A stretch of 31,208 nucleotides of DNA from Syntrophaceae bacterium UBA2251 (GTDB lineage Bacteria > Desulfobacterota > Syntrophia > Syntrophales > UBA2251), in the NCBI GenBank assembly GCA_002347815.1, contig DDXV01000001.1, positions 32,492-63,699 of the forward strand, in the 5' to 3' direction. This document shows, piece by piece, positions 16,918 through 26,371 of this stretch (positions within the stretch are counted from its first letter, which is position 1; each line of letters opens with the position of its first letter). Under the pieces are notes generated by a model, which had not been told where the DNA came from, made no database searches, and worked only from the letters and a program-made list of their open reading frames with translations. The position numbers and the translations under genes are program-made.

Positions 16918-19551
16918 TCATAAAATCTCCTCGATCTTGCTGAGCGCCGCCGGCAGGTTTTCCGGCCGGGGCCCGCCCGCCTGGGCCATGTCCGGCCGGC
17001 CGCCGCCGCTGCCGCCCACGACTGGGGCGACGGCCTTGATGATCTGGCCCGCGTTGTAGCGGCCGGTCAGGTCCTTCGTCACCAGGCACAACAGCATCGC
17101 CTTGTCGCCGGACCGGCTGCCCAGGAGGATGATCCCCGAACCGATCCGGTCCTTCAGTTTGTCGCCGAAATCCCGCAGGGTCTTGACGTCCGCAATCTCC
17201 ACCTGGGCCGTCAGGACGCGGACCCCGTTGATCTCACGCGCCTGATCGATCAGGTCGGCCGAATCCTTCGCCGCCAGTTTTCCCTTCAGGGCCTCGATCT
17301 CCTTCTCCAGCTCCCGCTGCTGCTTCAGGAGTTTTTCCATCCTTTCGGACACCTCGAAGGGCGAGGCCTTCACGAAACCGGCCGCCTTCTTCAATTCTTC
17401 CTCAAGACGGCGGGCATAGGTCACCGCGCCCCGGCCGGTTACGGCCTCGATCCGCCGGACGCCGGCCGCGACGGCCGATTCGTGGACGATCTTGAGAAAC
17501 CCGATGTCGCCCGTCCGCGTCACGTGGGTCCCGCCGCACAGCTCCGCGCTGACCTCCCCCATCCGGACGACGCGCACCTCCGCCCCGTACTTCTCGTCGA
17601 AGACCGCCGTGGCCCCGGTCTTCATCGCCTCTTCCCGCGGCAGGAGAACCGTCACCACCGGGAGGTTCCGCCGGATGGTCTCGTTGGCGAGGGTTTCGAT
17701 GCGTGCCAGCTCGTCGTCCTCGATCCGGGAGAAGTGAGTGAAGTCGAAGCGCAACCGCTCCGGATTGACGAGCGATCCGGACTGCTTGACGTGGTCGCCC
17801 AGAACGGCCCGAAGGGCGGCGTTCAGCACATGGGTGCCCGAGTGATTCGCCTCGGTCGCCCGCCGGTCGCCCGCTTCCACGGAGAGATGAACGGCGTCCC
17901 CCACGCGGAGACGCCCGCGTTTGAGCTTGCCGATATGGGTGACGACCCCCTCCACGGGGCGCTGGGTGTCCCAGACCTCGAACTGGAAGCCGTCGCCCGT
18001 GACGACCCCCGTGTCGCCGACCTGACCGCCCGTTTCGCCGTAAAAAGGCGTCTCGGCCACGAAGAGTTCGGCGTTGTCGCCCGCCGCGATCTCCTCCACG
18101 GGCCGGTCCTTCTTCAGTAGCGCGGTCACCCGGGAGTCGGCCTCCGTCCGCCCCTCGTAGCCCACGAAGGCGGTGGCGACACCCGCCACGGACAGTTGAT
18201 GGTAGGCCTCCGCCACGGCCTCCTCGCCGCTGCCCTTCCAGGATTCCCGCGCCTTCTCGCGCTGGGCCTCCATGGCCCGTTCGAAACCGTCCATATCCAG
18301 GCGGACCCCCTCCTTCCGGACGATGTCCGCCGTCAGGTCGGTGGGAAAGCCGAAGGTGTCGTAGAGCTTGAAAACCACCTCGCCGCCGAGGACCCCCGCC
18401 CCGCCCGCCTGGAGCCGCGCCACCTCCTCCTGGAGGATTTTGAGTCCCGCGTCCAGGGTCTCGCTGAACCGCTGCTCCTCGTTGACTACGACCTTGTCGA
18501 TATAGGAGCGCTTGTCGGTCAGATCCGGATAGACCGTTTGCATGACGTCGATCACGGCGCCGCACACCCGGTGGAGGAAGGGCTTGTCGAGTCCGAGCAG
18601 TTTCCCGTGGCGGGCGGCCCGCCGCAGGATCCGTCTCAGGACGTAGCCCCGCCCCTCGTTGCTCGGCAACACGCCGTCGCCGACGAGAAACGCGACGGCC
18701 CGGCTGTGGTCGGCAATGACCCGGATGGAGACGTCCGCCTCCGCGTCCGTCCCGTACGCCTTGCCGCTCAGACGCTCGATGAAGCGGATGATCGGCTGGA
18801 AGAGATCGGAATCGTAGTTGCTCTTGACCCCCTGGACGACGGCGGCCAGGCGCTCCAGCCCCATGCCCGTGTCGATGTTCGGGTTCGGCAGGGGGTTGAG
18901 CGTCCCGCCGGCGTCGCGGTCGAACTGGGTGAAGACGAGGTTCCAGATCTCGAGGTGGCGGTCGCATTCGCAATGGATGTCGCACTCCGGTCGGCCGCAG
19001 CCCGTCCCCTCGCCCTGGTCGTAGAGGATCTCCGAACAGGGGCCGCAGGGACCCGTTTCGCCCATCATCCAGAAATTGCTCTTCTCGCCCATGCGGACGA
19101 TCCGCTCCGCCGGCACGCCCATCTCGTCGTGCCAGATCGCATAGGCCTCGTCGTCGTCCTTGAAGATCGTGATCCACAGCCTGTCCTTCGGCAGGCCCAT
19201 GACCGCGGTCAGGTACTCCCACCCCCAGGCGATGGCGTCCTTTTTGAAGTAGTCGCCGAAGGAGAAGTTTCCCAGCATCTCGAAGAAGGTGTGGTGCCGG
19301 GCCGTCACGCCGACGTTTTCCAGGTCGTTGTGCTTGCCCCCGGCCCGGACGCACTTCTGGGAGCTCGCCGCCCGCTTGTAGCCCCGGTCCTCCAGACCGA
19401 GAAAGCAGTTCTTGAACTGGACCATCCCCGCATTGGTAAACAGGAGGGTCGGATCGTCCTTGGGAACGAGCGATGAGCTGGCAACCCGCGTGTGACCCTT
19501 CCCCTCGAAATACCTTAGAAAACTCTCCCTGATCTCCGTCCCCGTCATCAT
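16918..19551 (-). CDS. alaS: alanyl-tRNA synthetase
   Basis: An 877-residue class II synthetase, almost the length of E. coli AlaS. The N-terminal catalytic core carries SFLRYFEGKGHT, NAGMVQFKNCFLG and GMGLERLA. The editing domain has NHSGTHVLNAALR and CGGTHV for zinc and misacylated-tRNA hydrolysis. The C-terminal DHHA1 region ends with VVGGSGGGRPDMAQAGG. The ATG at 19551 (or the adjacent ATG at 19548) is preferred to an upstream TTG at 19575, because GGGAGG lies about 11 bases before it and the family normally starts a few residues before the conserved RESFL block. It is the last gene of the minus-strand recA-recX-alaS cluster, 102 bases after recX. Confidence 0.98.
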   Translation of the reverse strand: MMTGTEIRESFLRYFEGKGHTRVASSSLVPKDDPTLLFTNAGMVQFKNCFLGLEDRGYKRAASSQKCVRAGGKHNDLENVGVTARHHTFFEMLGNFSFGDYFKKDAIAWGWEYLTAVMGLPKDRLWITIFKDDDEAYAIWHDEMGVPAERIVRMGEKSNFWMMGETGPCGPCSEILYDQGEGTGCGRPECDIHCECDRHLEIWNLVFTQFDRDAGGTLNPLPNPNIDTGMGLERLAAVVQGVKSNYDSDLFQPIIRFIERLSGKAYGTDAEADVSIRVIADHSRAVAFLVGDGVLPSNEGRGYVLRRILRRAARHGKLLGLDKPFLHRVCGAVIDVMQTVYPDLTDKRSYIDKVVVNEEQRFSETLDAGLKILQEEVARLQAGGAGVLGGEVVFKLYDTFGFPTDLTADIVRKEGVRLDMDGFERAMEAQREKARESWKGSGEEAVAEAYHQLSVAGVATAFVGYEGRTEADSRVTALLKKDRPVEEIAAGDNAELFVAETPFYGETGGQVGDTGVVTGDGFQFEVWDTQRPVEGVVTHIGKLKRGRLRVGDAVHLSVEAGDRRATEANHSGTHVLNAALRAVLGDHVKQSGSLVNPERLRFDFTHFSRIEDDELARIETLANETIRRNLPVVTVLLPREEAMKTGATAVFDEKYGAEVRVVRMGEVSAELCGGTHVTRTGDIGFLKIVHESAVAAGVRRIEAVTGRGAVTYARRLEEELKKAAGFVKASPFEVSERMEKLLKQQRELEKEIEALKGKLAAKDSADLIDQAREINGVRVLTAQVEIADVKTLRDFGDKLKDRIGSGIILLGSRSGDKAMLLCLVTKDLTGRYNAGQIIKAVAPVVGGSGGGRPDMAQAGGPRPENLPAALSKIEEIL

Positions 19552-19653
19552 GTGAAACAACCGCCTCCCGTACAAAATAGTCTCCGGCCAAAGGTCCGGG
19601 GTAAACGGCGAAAGGCCCCGGTCCTCCGAGCCTCTCGCCCTCGGCCCTCAGCC

Positions 19654-20136
19654 CTACACCTTGCGCCCTGCGTCTGCATTCAATTCCCTCACGATCAGAT
19701 CCAACGGGAAACCGCGTCCGGCAAGGCTTTGGGCCAGACGCCGTTTTTCCCGGAGCTCCAGCGCCGCGGGATCGCGCCCCCGCAGTTTTCTTTCCAGGCA
19801 CCGCCGCAGGGCTTCGCCCTCGTCCATTTCCTCACGAATCTCGGATAGCGTCGTCCGGATGATCTCCGCCGGGATGCCCTTCTCCCGGAGTCCCGCCGCA
19901 ATCCGGCGGTCCCCCCAGAGCCGCCCGCCGGCCCGTCCTTTCGCCCACCCCCGGGCGAAGGCGGCGTCATCGACGTATCCCCGTTCCCGGAGCCGCTCCA
20001 GCACCCGGGCGATGCCTGCTTCGGAAGCCCCTTTCTCCTTGAGCTTCCGGTGGATCTCCCGCTCGCCGTGGGGGCGGCGGGCCAGCATCCGGAAGGCCCG
20101 CTCCAGGGCCTCCTGCTCGGAGAGGGTGTCCGCCAC
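19654..20136 (-). CDS. recX: recombination regulatory protein RecX
   Basis: A 160-residue, strongly charged all-helical protein built of three repeated three-helix units. Visible family blocks are ALERAFRMLARRPHGEREI, LRERGYVDDAAFARGWA and KRRLAQSLAGRGFPLDLI. RecX binds RecA filaments and limits their activity. It starts with GTG at 20136, only 4 bases after the recA stop; the ribosome site is the GGAGG inside the last recA codons. Such tight spacing implies translational coupling, keeping inhibitor production tied to RecA. Confidence 0.95.
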   Translation of the reverse strand: MADTLSEQEALERAFRMLARRPHGEREIHRKLKEKGASEAGIARVLERLRERGYVDDAAFARGWAKGRAGGRLWGDRRIAAGLREKGIPAEIIRTTLSEIREEMDEGEALRRCLERKLRGRDPAALELREKRRLAQSLAGRGFPLDLIVRELNADAGRKV

Positions 20137-20140
20137 GGCG

Positions 20141-21157
<1,017 letters not shown>

Positions 21158-21343
21158 AGCCACCTCCTGATAATGATCTTTCCTCTTCAACATTTGTGGG
21201 TATGCCTCTTCCTTTTCCCGCTTTTGCTCAAGCGTGATTCCCGCAAATCCTCATCCGTCCGCGCGTCGGGACCTCTGCGACCCGGCGACCCGGCAGGAGC
21301 CGGCTCATCCCCGCCCCCCCGTCCCGTTTCCGGCCGGGACGGA

Positions 21344-21925
21344 TCACCCCCGGAGGGGAAATGCGGCGAGCCGGGTATACACGGCGCCTTGCGGCGTCAA
21401 TTCGCTCCGGAACAGGATCAACTCCTCGGCCCGGAAGGATCCGGCCGTCGCCGTCTCGCCGGTCTCGACCGCCCGGGCCAGGCCGACCAGGCCCTTCGGG
21501 GTCTTGATCCGTCCCAGGGTCAGGTGCGCCCGGAAAGGCCGCTCCTCCCGCGGAAACCCCAGGGCCCCGAACTCGCGTTCGAGCGACGTTTGCAGGACGA
21601 GCAGACGCTCCACCTCTCCCGCCATCCCCAGCCAGACCACCCGGGGGCGGTTCAGATCGGGGAAAACGCCGACCGTCCGGACCGTCAGATCGAACGGGGC
21701 GACCCCGACGGTCCGAGCTGCGACCGCTCCCGAGATCAGGTCCACGGCCGGCGGCAGGATGTTCCCGAAGAACTTGAGGGTCAGGTGAATCCCCGCCGGA
21801 CGGACCCACCGGATCGCCCCCCGGACCGTTTTCTTCAGACGTTCCTGGATCGCGGCGATCTCCCCGCGCACGGTCGCCGGGGGCTCGACGGCCAGGAAGG
21901 CCCGCAGGGTCGTTTCTTCGCTCAT
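21344..21925 (-). CDS. thpR: RNA 2',3'-cyclic 3'-phosphodiesterase (LigT/ThpR)
   Basis: A 193-residue member of the 2H phosphoesterase family, which opens 2',3'-cyclic phosphates on RNA. The two catalytic HxT motifs are visible: HLTLKFFG (about residue 46) and HLTLGRIK (about 135). The N-terminal RAFLAVEPP is typical. The start at 21925 has GGGGAAG upstream; a longer start at 21970 would overlap the end of cinA by 20 bases and is less likely. It sits between cinA and recA, an arrangement often seen in this phylum. Confidence 0.93.
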   Translation of the reverse strand: MSEETTLRAFLAVEPPATVRGEIAAIQERLKKTVRGAIRWVRPAGIHLTLKFFGNILPPAVDLISGAVAARTVGVAPFDLTVRTVGVFPDLNRPRVVWLGMAGEVERLLVLQTSLEREFGALGFPREERPFRAHLTLGRIKTPKGLVGLARAVETGETATAGSFRAEELILFRSELTPQGAVYTRLAAFPLRG

Positions 21926-21950
21926 CGCTTCCCCAAGGTCATCCTTTCCG

Positions 21951-23207
21951 TCAGGCCTGCTGCACCTCACCCGCGAGATAGCGCTTCACCATCATGAGGG
22001 CGGACTGCGCGGCGATCATCTTGATCCGGCGGCGGTCCCAGCGGAAGGCAAACTGCCGGCAGACCGTTTCATCGGCGTCCGCCAGGGCGATGTAGACCGT
22101 CCCCACGGGCTTCGCCGTCGTTCCGCCCTCCGGTCCGGCGATGCCGGTCACGGCGAGACCCAGATCCGTCCCCGCCTGCCGCCTCACCCCCACGGCCATC
22201 CGCCGGGCCGTCTCTTCGCTGACGGCGCCGTGCGCCGCGAGAACGGCCTCCGGCAGCCCGAGGAGCGCCACCTTGGCGGCGTTGCTGTAGGTCACGAGTC
22301 CCCGTTCCAGGTAGGCGGAACTGCCGGGAACATCCGTCAGCCGATCCGTGATGAGCCCGCCCGTGCAGGACTCGGCCACGGCCAGGGTGAGCCCCCGTTC
22401 GCTGAGCAGGCGCCCCACCACGACCTCGAGGGCGTCCCCGTTCCGGGAAAAGACATGGCGCCCCAGGCGCCCCGTCACCGCCGCCTCCGCCGCCCGCAAC
22501 CGCCGTTCGGCCTCCGCATCGGACTCCGCCCGCGCCGTCAGGACGATGTGGTTCTCCGGGAAGTGGGGGTAGAAGCCGATCTCGACGCCCATTCCGGTCC
22601 AGTCGGCATCGGCCAGGGCCCGATCCACCTCGGCCTCGCCCAGGCCGAAACTCTTGACCGTCCGGGTCGCCACACAGGCCGCCGCCTCGGGAAACGCCCG
22701 CCTCAGGAGCGGGACGACCCCCTCGGGCAGCATCCGTGCGACCTCCCGGGGAACGCCCGGAATCACGGACACCACCTGGTTGCCCTTCCGGAGAGCAAAC
22801 CCCGCCGCCGTTCCCGCGGGGTTGGGGATGACCTCCGCCCCCGCCGGAAAAACGGCCTGCTTGGCGTTGTTGTCCGTCCAGTTCAGACGGTATTTCTCGA
22901 AGATGGACTTGATGTAGGCCAGGACCGCCTCATCCGTCGCGAGGGGCAGCGCGAAGATCCGGGCAATCGCGGCGGTCGTGATGTCGTCCGCCGTGGGACC
23001 CAGTCCCCCGGTCACGATGGCGGCGTCGGCCTGCGCCAGGATCAGCCCGAGGGCCGCCCGGATCGCCGCCTCGTCGTCCCCCACGGACAGGATGACGACC
23101 ACCGGCCACCCCTGAACCTGGAGGGTCCGGGCGATCAGCGAGGCGTTCGTGTCCTGCGTGCGTCCGCTGATCAGCTCGTTGCCGATGGTCAGAATGCCGA
23201 CGTTCAT
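21951..23207 (-). CDS. cinA: CinA (competence/damage-inducible family; NMN amidohydrolase domain)
   Basis: A 418-residue two-domain protein. The N-terminal ~170 residues are a MoCF/COG1058 domain (GILTIGNELISGRTQDTN, VTGGLGPTADD), active as a pyrophosphatase on ADP-ribose-type nucleotides in characterised homologues. The C-terminal ~160 residues are a PncC-type NMN deamidase domain (LAVAESCTGGLITDRLT, GIAGPEGG). The function is pyridine-nucleotide salvage. The ATG at 23207 is chosen over longer in-frame options because the protein family begins at this Met and a GGGGG-rich ribosome site lies 10 bases upstream. It follows pgpA by 17 bases and precedes thpR by 25, so these genes form one operon. 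Confidence 0.95.
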   Translation of the reverse strand: MNVGILTIGNELISGRTQDTNASLIARTLQVQGWPVVVILSVGDDEAAIRAALGLILAQADAAIVTGGLGPTADDITTAAIARIFALPLATDEAVLAYIKSIFEKYRLNWTDNNAKQAVFPAGAEVIPNPAGTAAGFALRKGNQVVSVIPGVPREVARMLPEGVVPLLRRAFPEAAACVATRTVKSFGLGEAEVDRALADADWTGMGVEIGFYPHFPENHIVLTARAESDAEAERRLRAAEAAVTGRLGRHVFSRNGDALEVVVGRLLSERGLTLAVAESCTGGLITDRLTDVPGSSAYLERGLVTYSNAAKVALLGLPEAVLAAHGAVSEETARRMAVGVRRQAGTDLGLAVTGIAGPEGGTTAKPVGTVYIALADADETVCRQFAFRWDRRRIKMIAAQSALMMVKRYLAGEVQQA

Positions 23208-23224
23208 GTCGAGATATCCCCCGT

Positions 23225-23752
23225 TTAACCCAGAATACCCGCCCACACCAGGCCCTGCAGGACGAGGTTCGCGTAGATCCCCGCCGCGACGTCGTCCAGC
23301 ACCACCCCGTAACCGCCGGGAAGCCGCCGCTGAATGAGGCCGGCCGGAAAGGGCTTCACAATATCGAAGAGCCGGAAAAACGCAAACCCGGCGGCGATAT
23401 GCACCACGGTCGGCGTGACGCAGAACATGGCGAACAGAAACCCGCAAATCTCGTCGATCACGATCCGCGGGGCATCCTTCCGGCCAAAGAGAACCTCCGC
23501 CGCCCCGGAGACGTGAATCGCCAGAAACGTCAGTGCCACCACCGTCAGGAGATACAGCGGCCAGGACAGGGGGAAAAGGACGAGATAAACGGGAATCGCG
23601 ACGAGCGTCCCCGCCGTTCCGGGGGCGAAGGGGGCATACCCGCTCCCCAGACCGGTGGCGATGATCCTGACAAACCTCTCGCCCAAGGGCGCCTCTTCCG
23701 GCATCCTGTACGGCGGGATCCGCCGGACGTAAACCGCCAAAAATGCCTTCAT
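23225..23752 (-). CDS. pgpA: phosphatidylglycerophosphatase A
   Basis: A 175-residue inner-membrane enzyme that dephosphorylates phosphatidylglycerophosphate to phosphatidylglycerol. Family blocks are TGLGSGYAPFAPGTAGTL, IVIDEICGFLFAMF and FRLFDIVKPFPAG, with an acidic GVVLDDVAAGIYAN near the C-terminus. About four hydrophobic segments are present. The start is ambiguous: ATG 23752 lies only about 6-12 bases from the -10 of the predicted promoter, while ATG 23704 would give a normal leader and a 159-residue protein. It is the first gene of the pgpA-cinA-thpR run and is divergent from dinB. Confidence 0.93.
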   Translation of the reverse strand: MKAFLAVYVRRIPPYRMPEEAPLGERFVRIIATGLGSGYAPFAPGTAGTLVAIPVYLVLFPLSWPLYLLTVVALTFLAIHVSGAAEVLFGRKDAPRIVIDEICGFLFAMFCVTPTVVHIAAGFAFFRLFDIVKPFPAGLIQRRLPGGYGVVLDDVAAGIYANLVLQGLVWAGILG

Positions 23753-23763
23753 TTTTCCGCCCT

Positions 23764-23792
23764 CAGTTATCCTCTTTTCCCCCCCCTGTCAA
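23764..23792 (-). promoter_or_regulatory. candidate sigma70 promoter for pgpA
   Basis: On the minus strand, a perfect TTGACA (23792-23787) is followed, after a 15-17 base G-rich spacer, by GATAACTG (23771-23764). It lies back to back with the dinB promoter; the two -35 boxes are 15 bases apart. Confidence 0.55.
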
Positions 23793-23807
23793 TGAGCAAA
23801 AAACTCC

Positions 23808-23837
23808 TTGACAATAGAACGTGCGTTCTATCATAAT
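23808..23837 (+). promoter_or_regulatory. dinB promoter with LexA-type operator in the spacer
   Basis: TTGACA (23808-23813), an 18-base spacer and CATAAT (23832-23837) form a strong promoter. The whole spacer is the palindrome ATAGAACGTGCGTTCTAT (23814-23831), with 8-bp perfect arms around a central TG. It contains GAAC-N4-GTTC, the form of the Bacillus LexA (DinR) box. Binding there would block RNA polymerase. Confidence 0.8.
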
Positions 23838-23941
23838 GGATCCACGGAGGCAAGAGAAAAAAATTCTCCCGGCCGTAAACCCCTTGAGACCTCTGAAAAG
23901 GGCGATCCGTTTCCCAAAGGTCAAGGATTTCGGGCAATACG

Positions 23942-25264
23942 ATGAACGACGCGATCTTTACGCTCCACCGCTGGCCCCGGGCCATCCTGCACGTGGACGG
24001 GGACGCCTTCTTCACCTCCTGCGAGGAGGTCCTCCACCCGGAATTGCGCGGGAAGCCCATCGTCACCGGCGGCGAGCGGGGCATCGTCGCCTGCGCGAGC
24101 TACGCGGCCAAGGCCCTGGGCATCCGGCGGGCCGTTTCCCTCCCGGAGGCGAAACGGCTCTGTCCGGACCTCGTCGTCCTCCCCTCCGACTACGAGACCT
24201 ACAGCCTCCTCTCCCGGCGGATGTTCAACGTCATGCGCCGCTTCACCCCCGAGGTCGAGGAATACTCCATCGACGAGGCCTTCGCCGACATCACGGGCCT
24301 CAGGCGGCCGCTCAAGGCCTCCTACGAGACCATCGCCCTGCGGATGAAGGACGCCATCGAGCGGGAACTGGGCCTGACCGTCTCCGTCGGCCTCTCCCTG
24401 ACCAAGGTCCTCGCCAAGGCGGCCTCCAAACACCGGAAGCCCTCCGGCTTCACCGTCGTCCCGGGCCGGGCGATCCCCCTCCTGATCGAGTCGCTTCCCG
24501 TGGGCGGGGTCTGGGGCATCGGCCCCGCGACCGCGAGCTATCTCGACAAGCTGGGCGTCCGGACCGCCCTGGACTTCGCCCGCCTGGCGGAGCGGACGGT
24601 CCGTCAGCGCCTCACGAAGCCCGGCGTCGAGACCTGGCAGGAGCTCCGGGGGACGTCCGTCTACCCCGTCTCGCCGGAGGAGAAGAGCGTCTACGCCTCC
24701 ATCAGCAAGACGAAGACCTTCGCCCCGCCGAGCGCCGATCCGGAGTACCTCTTCGCCCACCTGATCCGGAACCTCGAATCCGCCTGCATCAAGGCCCGGC
24801 GCTACGGCCTCGCCCCGCGGCGGGTGGCCGCCTTCCTGAAGCGGCAGAACTTCGATACATCGGGCCGGGAGGCGCGCCTCAATCGCCCCTGCGCCCACCC
24901 CCTGGAGCTGTCCCCCCTGCTCCGCGGCCTGTTCAACGATCTCTACCGGCGCCGGGACCTCTACCGCGCCACCGGGGTCGTCCTCCTCGACCTCGCCCCG
25001 GACGCAAACATCCAGTACTCCCTCTTCGAAGACCCCCTGAGGGCGGAAAAGATCCGCGAGCTCTACGACGCCGTGGACGCGGTGAGCCGCCGCTACGGCA
25101 AGCACGCCCTCCACCTGGGGGGCTCCCACCTGATCGAGGTCCGGGGCAAGGGCCGCCGGGGCGACCCGACGGTCCGGGAGAAAACCTGCCCCTACGGCAA
25201 GACCCGCCGCAAGCAGCTGGGGCTGCCGCTCTTCCGGCCGGCCTCCGGGAACGCGGAGATGTAA
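23942..25264 (+). CDS. dinB: Y-family DNA polymerase IV (DinB-like)
   Basis: A 440-residue translesion polymerase. Catalytic acidic residues are in HVDGDAFF (Asp19) and YSIDEAF (Asp111, Glu112). The helix-hairpin-helix thumb is at about 180-205 (VWGIGPATASYLDKLG) and the little-finger domain at about 240-355. Two candidate beta-clamp motifs are seen: QYSLF (358-362) and QLGLPL followed by F (425-431). It is about 90 residues longer than E. coli DinB, with a basic C-terminal tail. The 104-base leader holds a hairpin (GAGAA/TTCTC, 23854-23868) and no strong ribosome site directly before ATG 23942. The promoter carries a LexA-type palindrome, so SOS induction is likely. Confidence 0.93.
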   Translation: MNDAIFTLHRWPRAILHVDGDAFFTSCEEVLHPELRGKPIVTGGERGIVACASYAAKALGIRRAVSLPEAKRLCPDLVVLPSDYETYSLLSRRMFNVMRRFTPEVEEYSIDEAFADITGLRRPLKASYETIALRMKDAIERELGLTVSVGLSLTKVLAKAASKHRKPSGFTVVPGRAIPLLIESLPVGGVWGIGPATASYLDKLGVRTALDFARLAERTVRQRLTKPGVETWQELRGTSVYPVSPEEKSVYASISKTKTFAPPSADPEYLFAHLIRNLESACIKARRYGLAPRRVAAFLKRQNFDTSGREARLNRPCAHPLELSPLLRGLFNDLYRRRDLYRATGVVLLDLAPDANIQYSLFEDPLRAEKIRELYDAVDAVSRRYGKHALHLGGSHLIEVRGKGRRGDPTVREKTCPYGKTRRKQLGLPLFRPASGNAEM

Positions 25265-25399
25265 CGGCCCCCTGCCCCCGATGGTCTTTTACTTTTTCCC
25301 GGAAATCTGCTAGGTTTCCTGCGCTACGGGCGTTTCCGCCCGCCATGGGGAACTGGACGCCCCGAACCGCGCGAATGTTCCCTGTGCGAAAGGACCGCC

Positions 25400-26371
25400 A
25401 TGACCGGAACGAAAAAGGTCTTCTCCCGTTTCATCTGGGTCGGCGCCGCTCTTCTGCTGGCGGCCGCCGCCGGTTACGCCCTTCTCCACCGCCAGGACCA
25501 GAACACCGTCCCGCCGGGATTCGTCGTCGGCAACGGCCGTCTGGAGGCGACGGAGATCGACATCGCCACGAAACAGCCGGGACGCCTGGTGGCGGTCTTT
25601 GTCCGGGAGGGGGACGCCGTCCGGCCGCATCAGCTCCTCGCACGGATGGATACCGCGCCGCTCGAGGCCCAGCTCCGGCAGGCCCAGGCGGAGGTCCGGC
25701 GGGCCGAAGAGGCCCGCCGCTCGGCGCTGGCCAAGGTCGATGAGAGCCAGAGCCGGATGGTCCTCGCCCGCCGGGAGCTGGAGCGGTCGGAGCGGCTTCT
25801 GGCCAAGGGAATCGCCACCCAGCAGCGGCTGGAGCACGATCAGACCAACCGGCAGAGCGCCGAGGCCGACGATGCCTCGGCCAGGGCCAGGGTGGCCGAA
25901 GCCGAGGCCGCGATCGCGGCGGCCGTCGCCCGGACGGACTACCTGAAGGCGGAAATCGCGGACGGGTCCCTCTGGAGCCCCGTCCGGGGGCGCGTGCTCG
26001 TGCGCCTCGCCGAGCCGGGCGAGGTGCTGCCGGCCGGGGGCAAGGTCCTGACGGTCATCGACCCGGAGGAGATGTACATGACCGTCTTTCTGCCGGAAAA
26101 GGAGGCGGGGAATCTCGCCCTGGGCGCCGAGGCGCGGGTCGTGCCCGACGCCTTTCCGGAGCGCCCCCTCCGGGCGCGCGTCGTCTTCGTCTCGGCCAAG
26201 GCCCAATTCACGCCGAAGGAGGTGGAAACGGCCGAGGAGCGTCAGAAGCTCACGTTCCGGGTCAAGGTCCGTCTGGAGCCCCACCGTGAATCCCGCCTGA
26301 AACCGGGTCTGCCGGGCGTTTCCTGGGTGCGCCTCGATCCCCGGGCCCCCTGGCCCCCCTCCCTGCAATGA
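25400..26371 (+). CDS. yhiI: HlyD/MFP-family membrane fusion protein (YhiI-like)
   Basis: A 323-residue periplasmic adaptor. The N-terminus has a single membrane anchor (about residues 10-30, WVGAALLLAAAAGYALL). A lipoyl/biotinyl half-motif follows (NGRLEATEIDIATKQPGRL, about 45-63), then a long Ala/Arg/Glu-rich coiled-coil hairpin (about 85-185), the second lipoyl half (SPVRGRVLVRLAEPGEVLPAGG, ending near 215) and a beta-barrel end. It overlaps the next gene by 4 bases (ATGA), so it is translationally coupled. The same order is found in E. coli yhiI-rbbA-yhhJ. The start has GAAAGGA upstream. Confidence 0.92.
   Translation: MTGTKKVFSRFIWVGAALLLAAAAGYALLHRQDQNTVPPGFVVGNGRLEATEIDIATKQPGRLVAVFVREGDAVRPHQLLARMDTAPLEAQLRQAQAEVRRAEEARRSALAKVDESQSRMVLARRELERSERLLAKGIATQQRLEHDQTNRQSAEADDASARARVAEAEAAIAAAVARTDYLKAEIADGSLWSPVRGRVLVRLAEPGEVLPAGGKVLTVIDPEEMYMTVFLPEKEAGNLALGAEARVVPDAFPERPLRARVVFVSAKAQFTPKEVETAEERQKLTFRVKVRLEPHRESRLKPGLPGVSWVRLDPRAPWPPSLQ

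Noticed and set aside
17402..19801. 799-codon minus-strand frame over alaS and recX
   Set aside because: It is an out-of-frame shadow of alaS, rich in Arg and Gly, without motifs.
23821..25743. 640-codon plus-strand frame starting at the dinB promoter and running over dinB and yhiI
   Set aside because: It is a shifted frame of dinB and yhiI; the product is low-complexity Pro/Arg/Gly-rich with no domain, whereas dinB has complete catalytic motifs.
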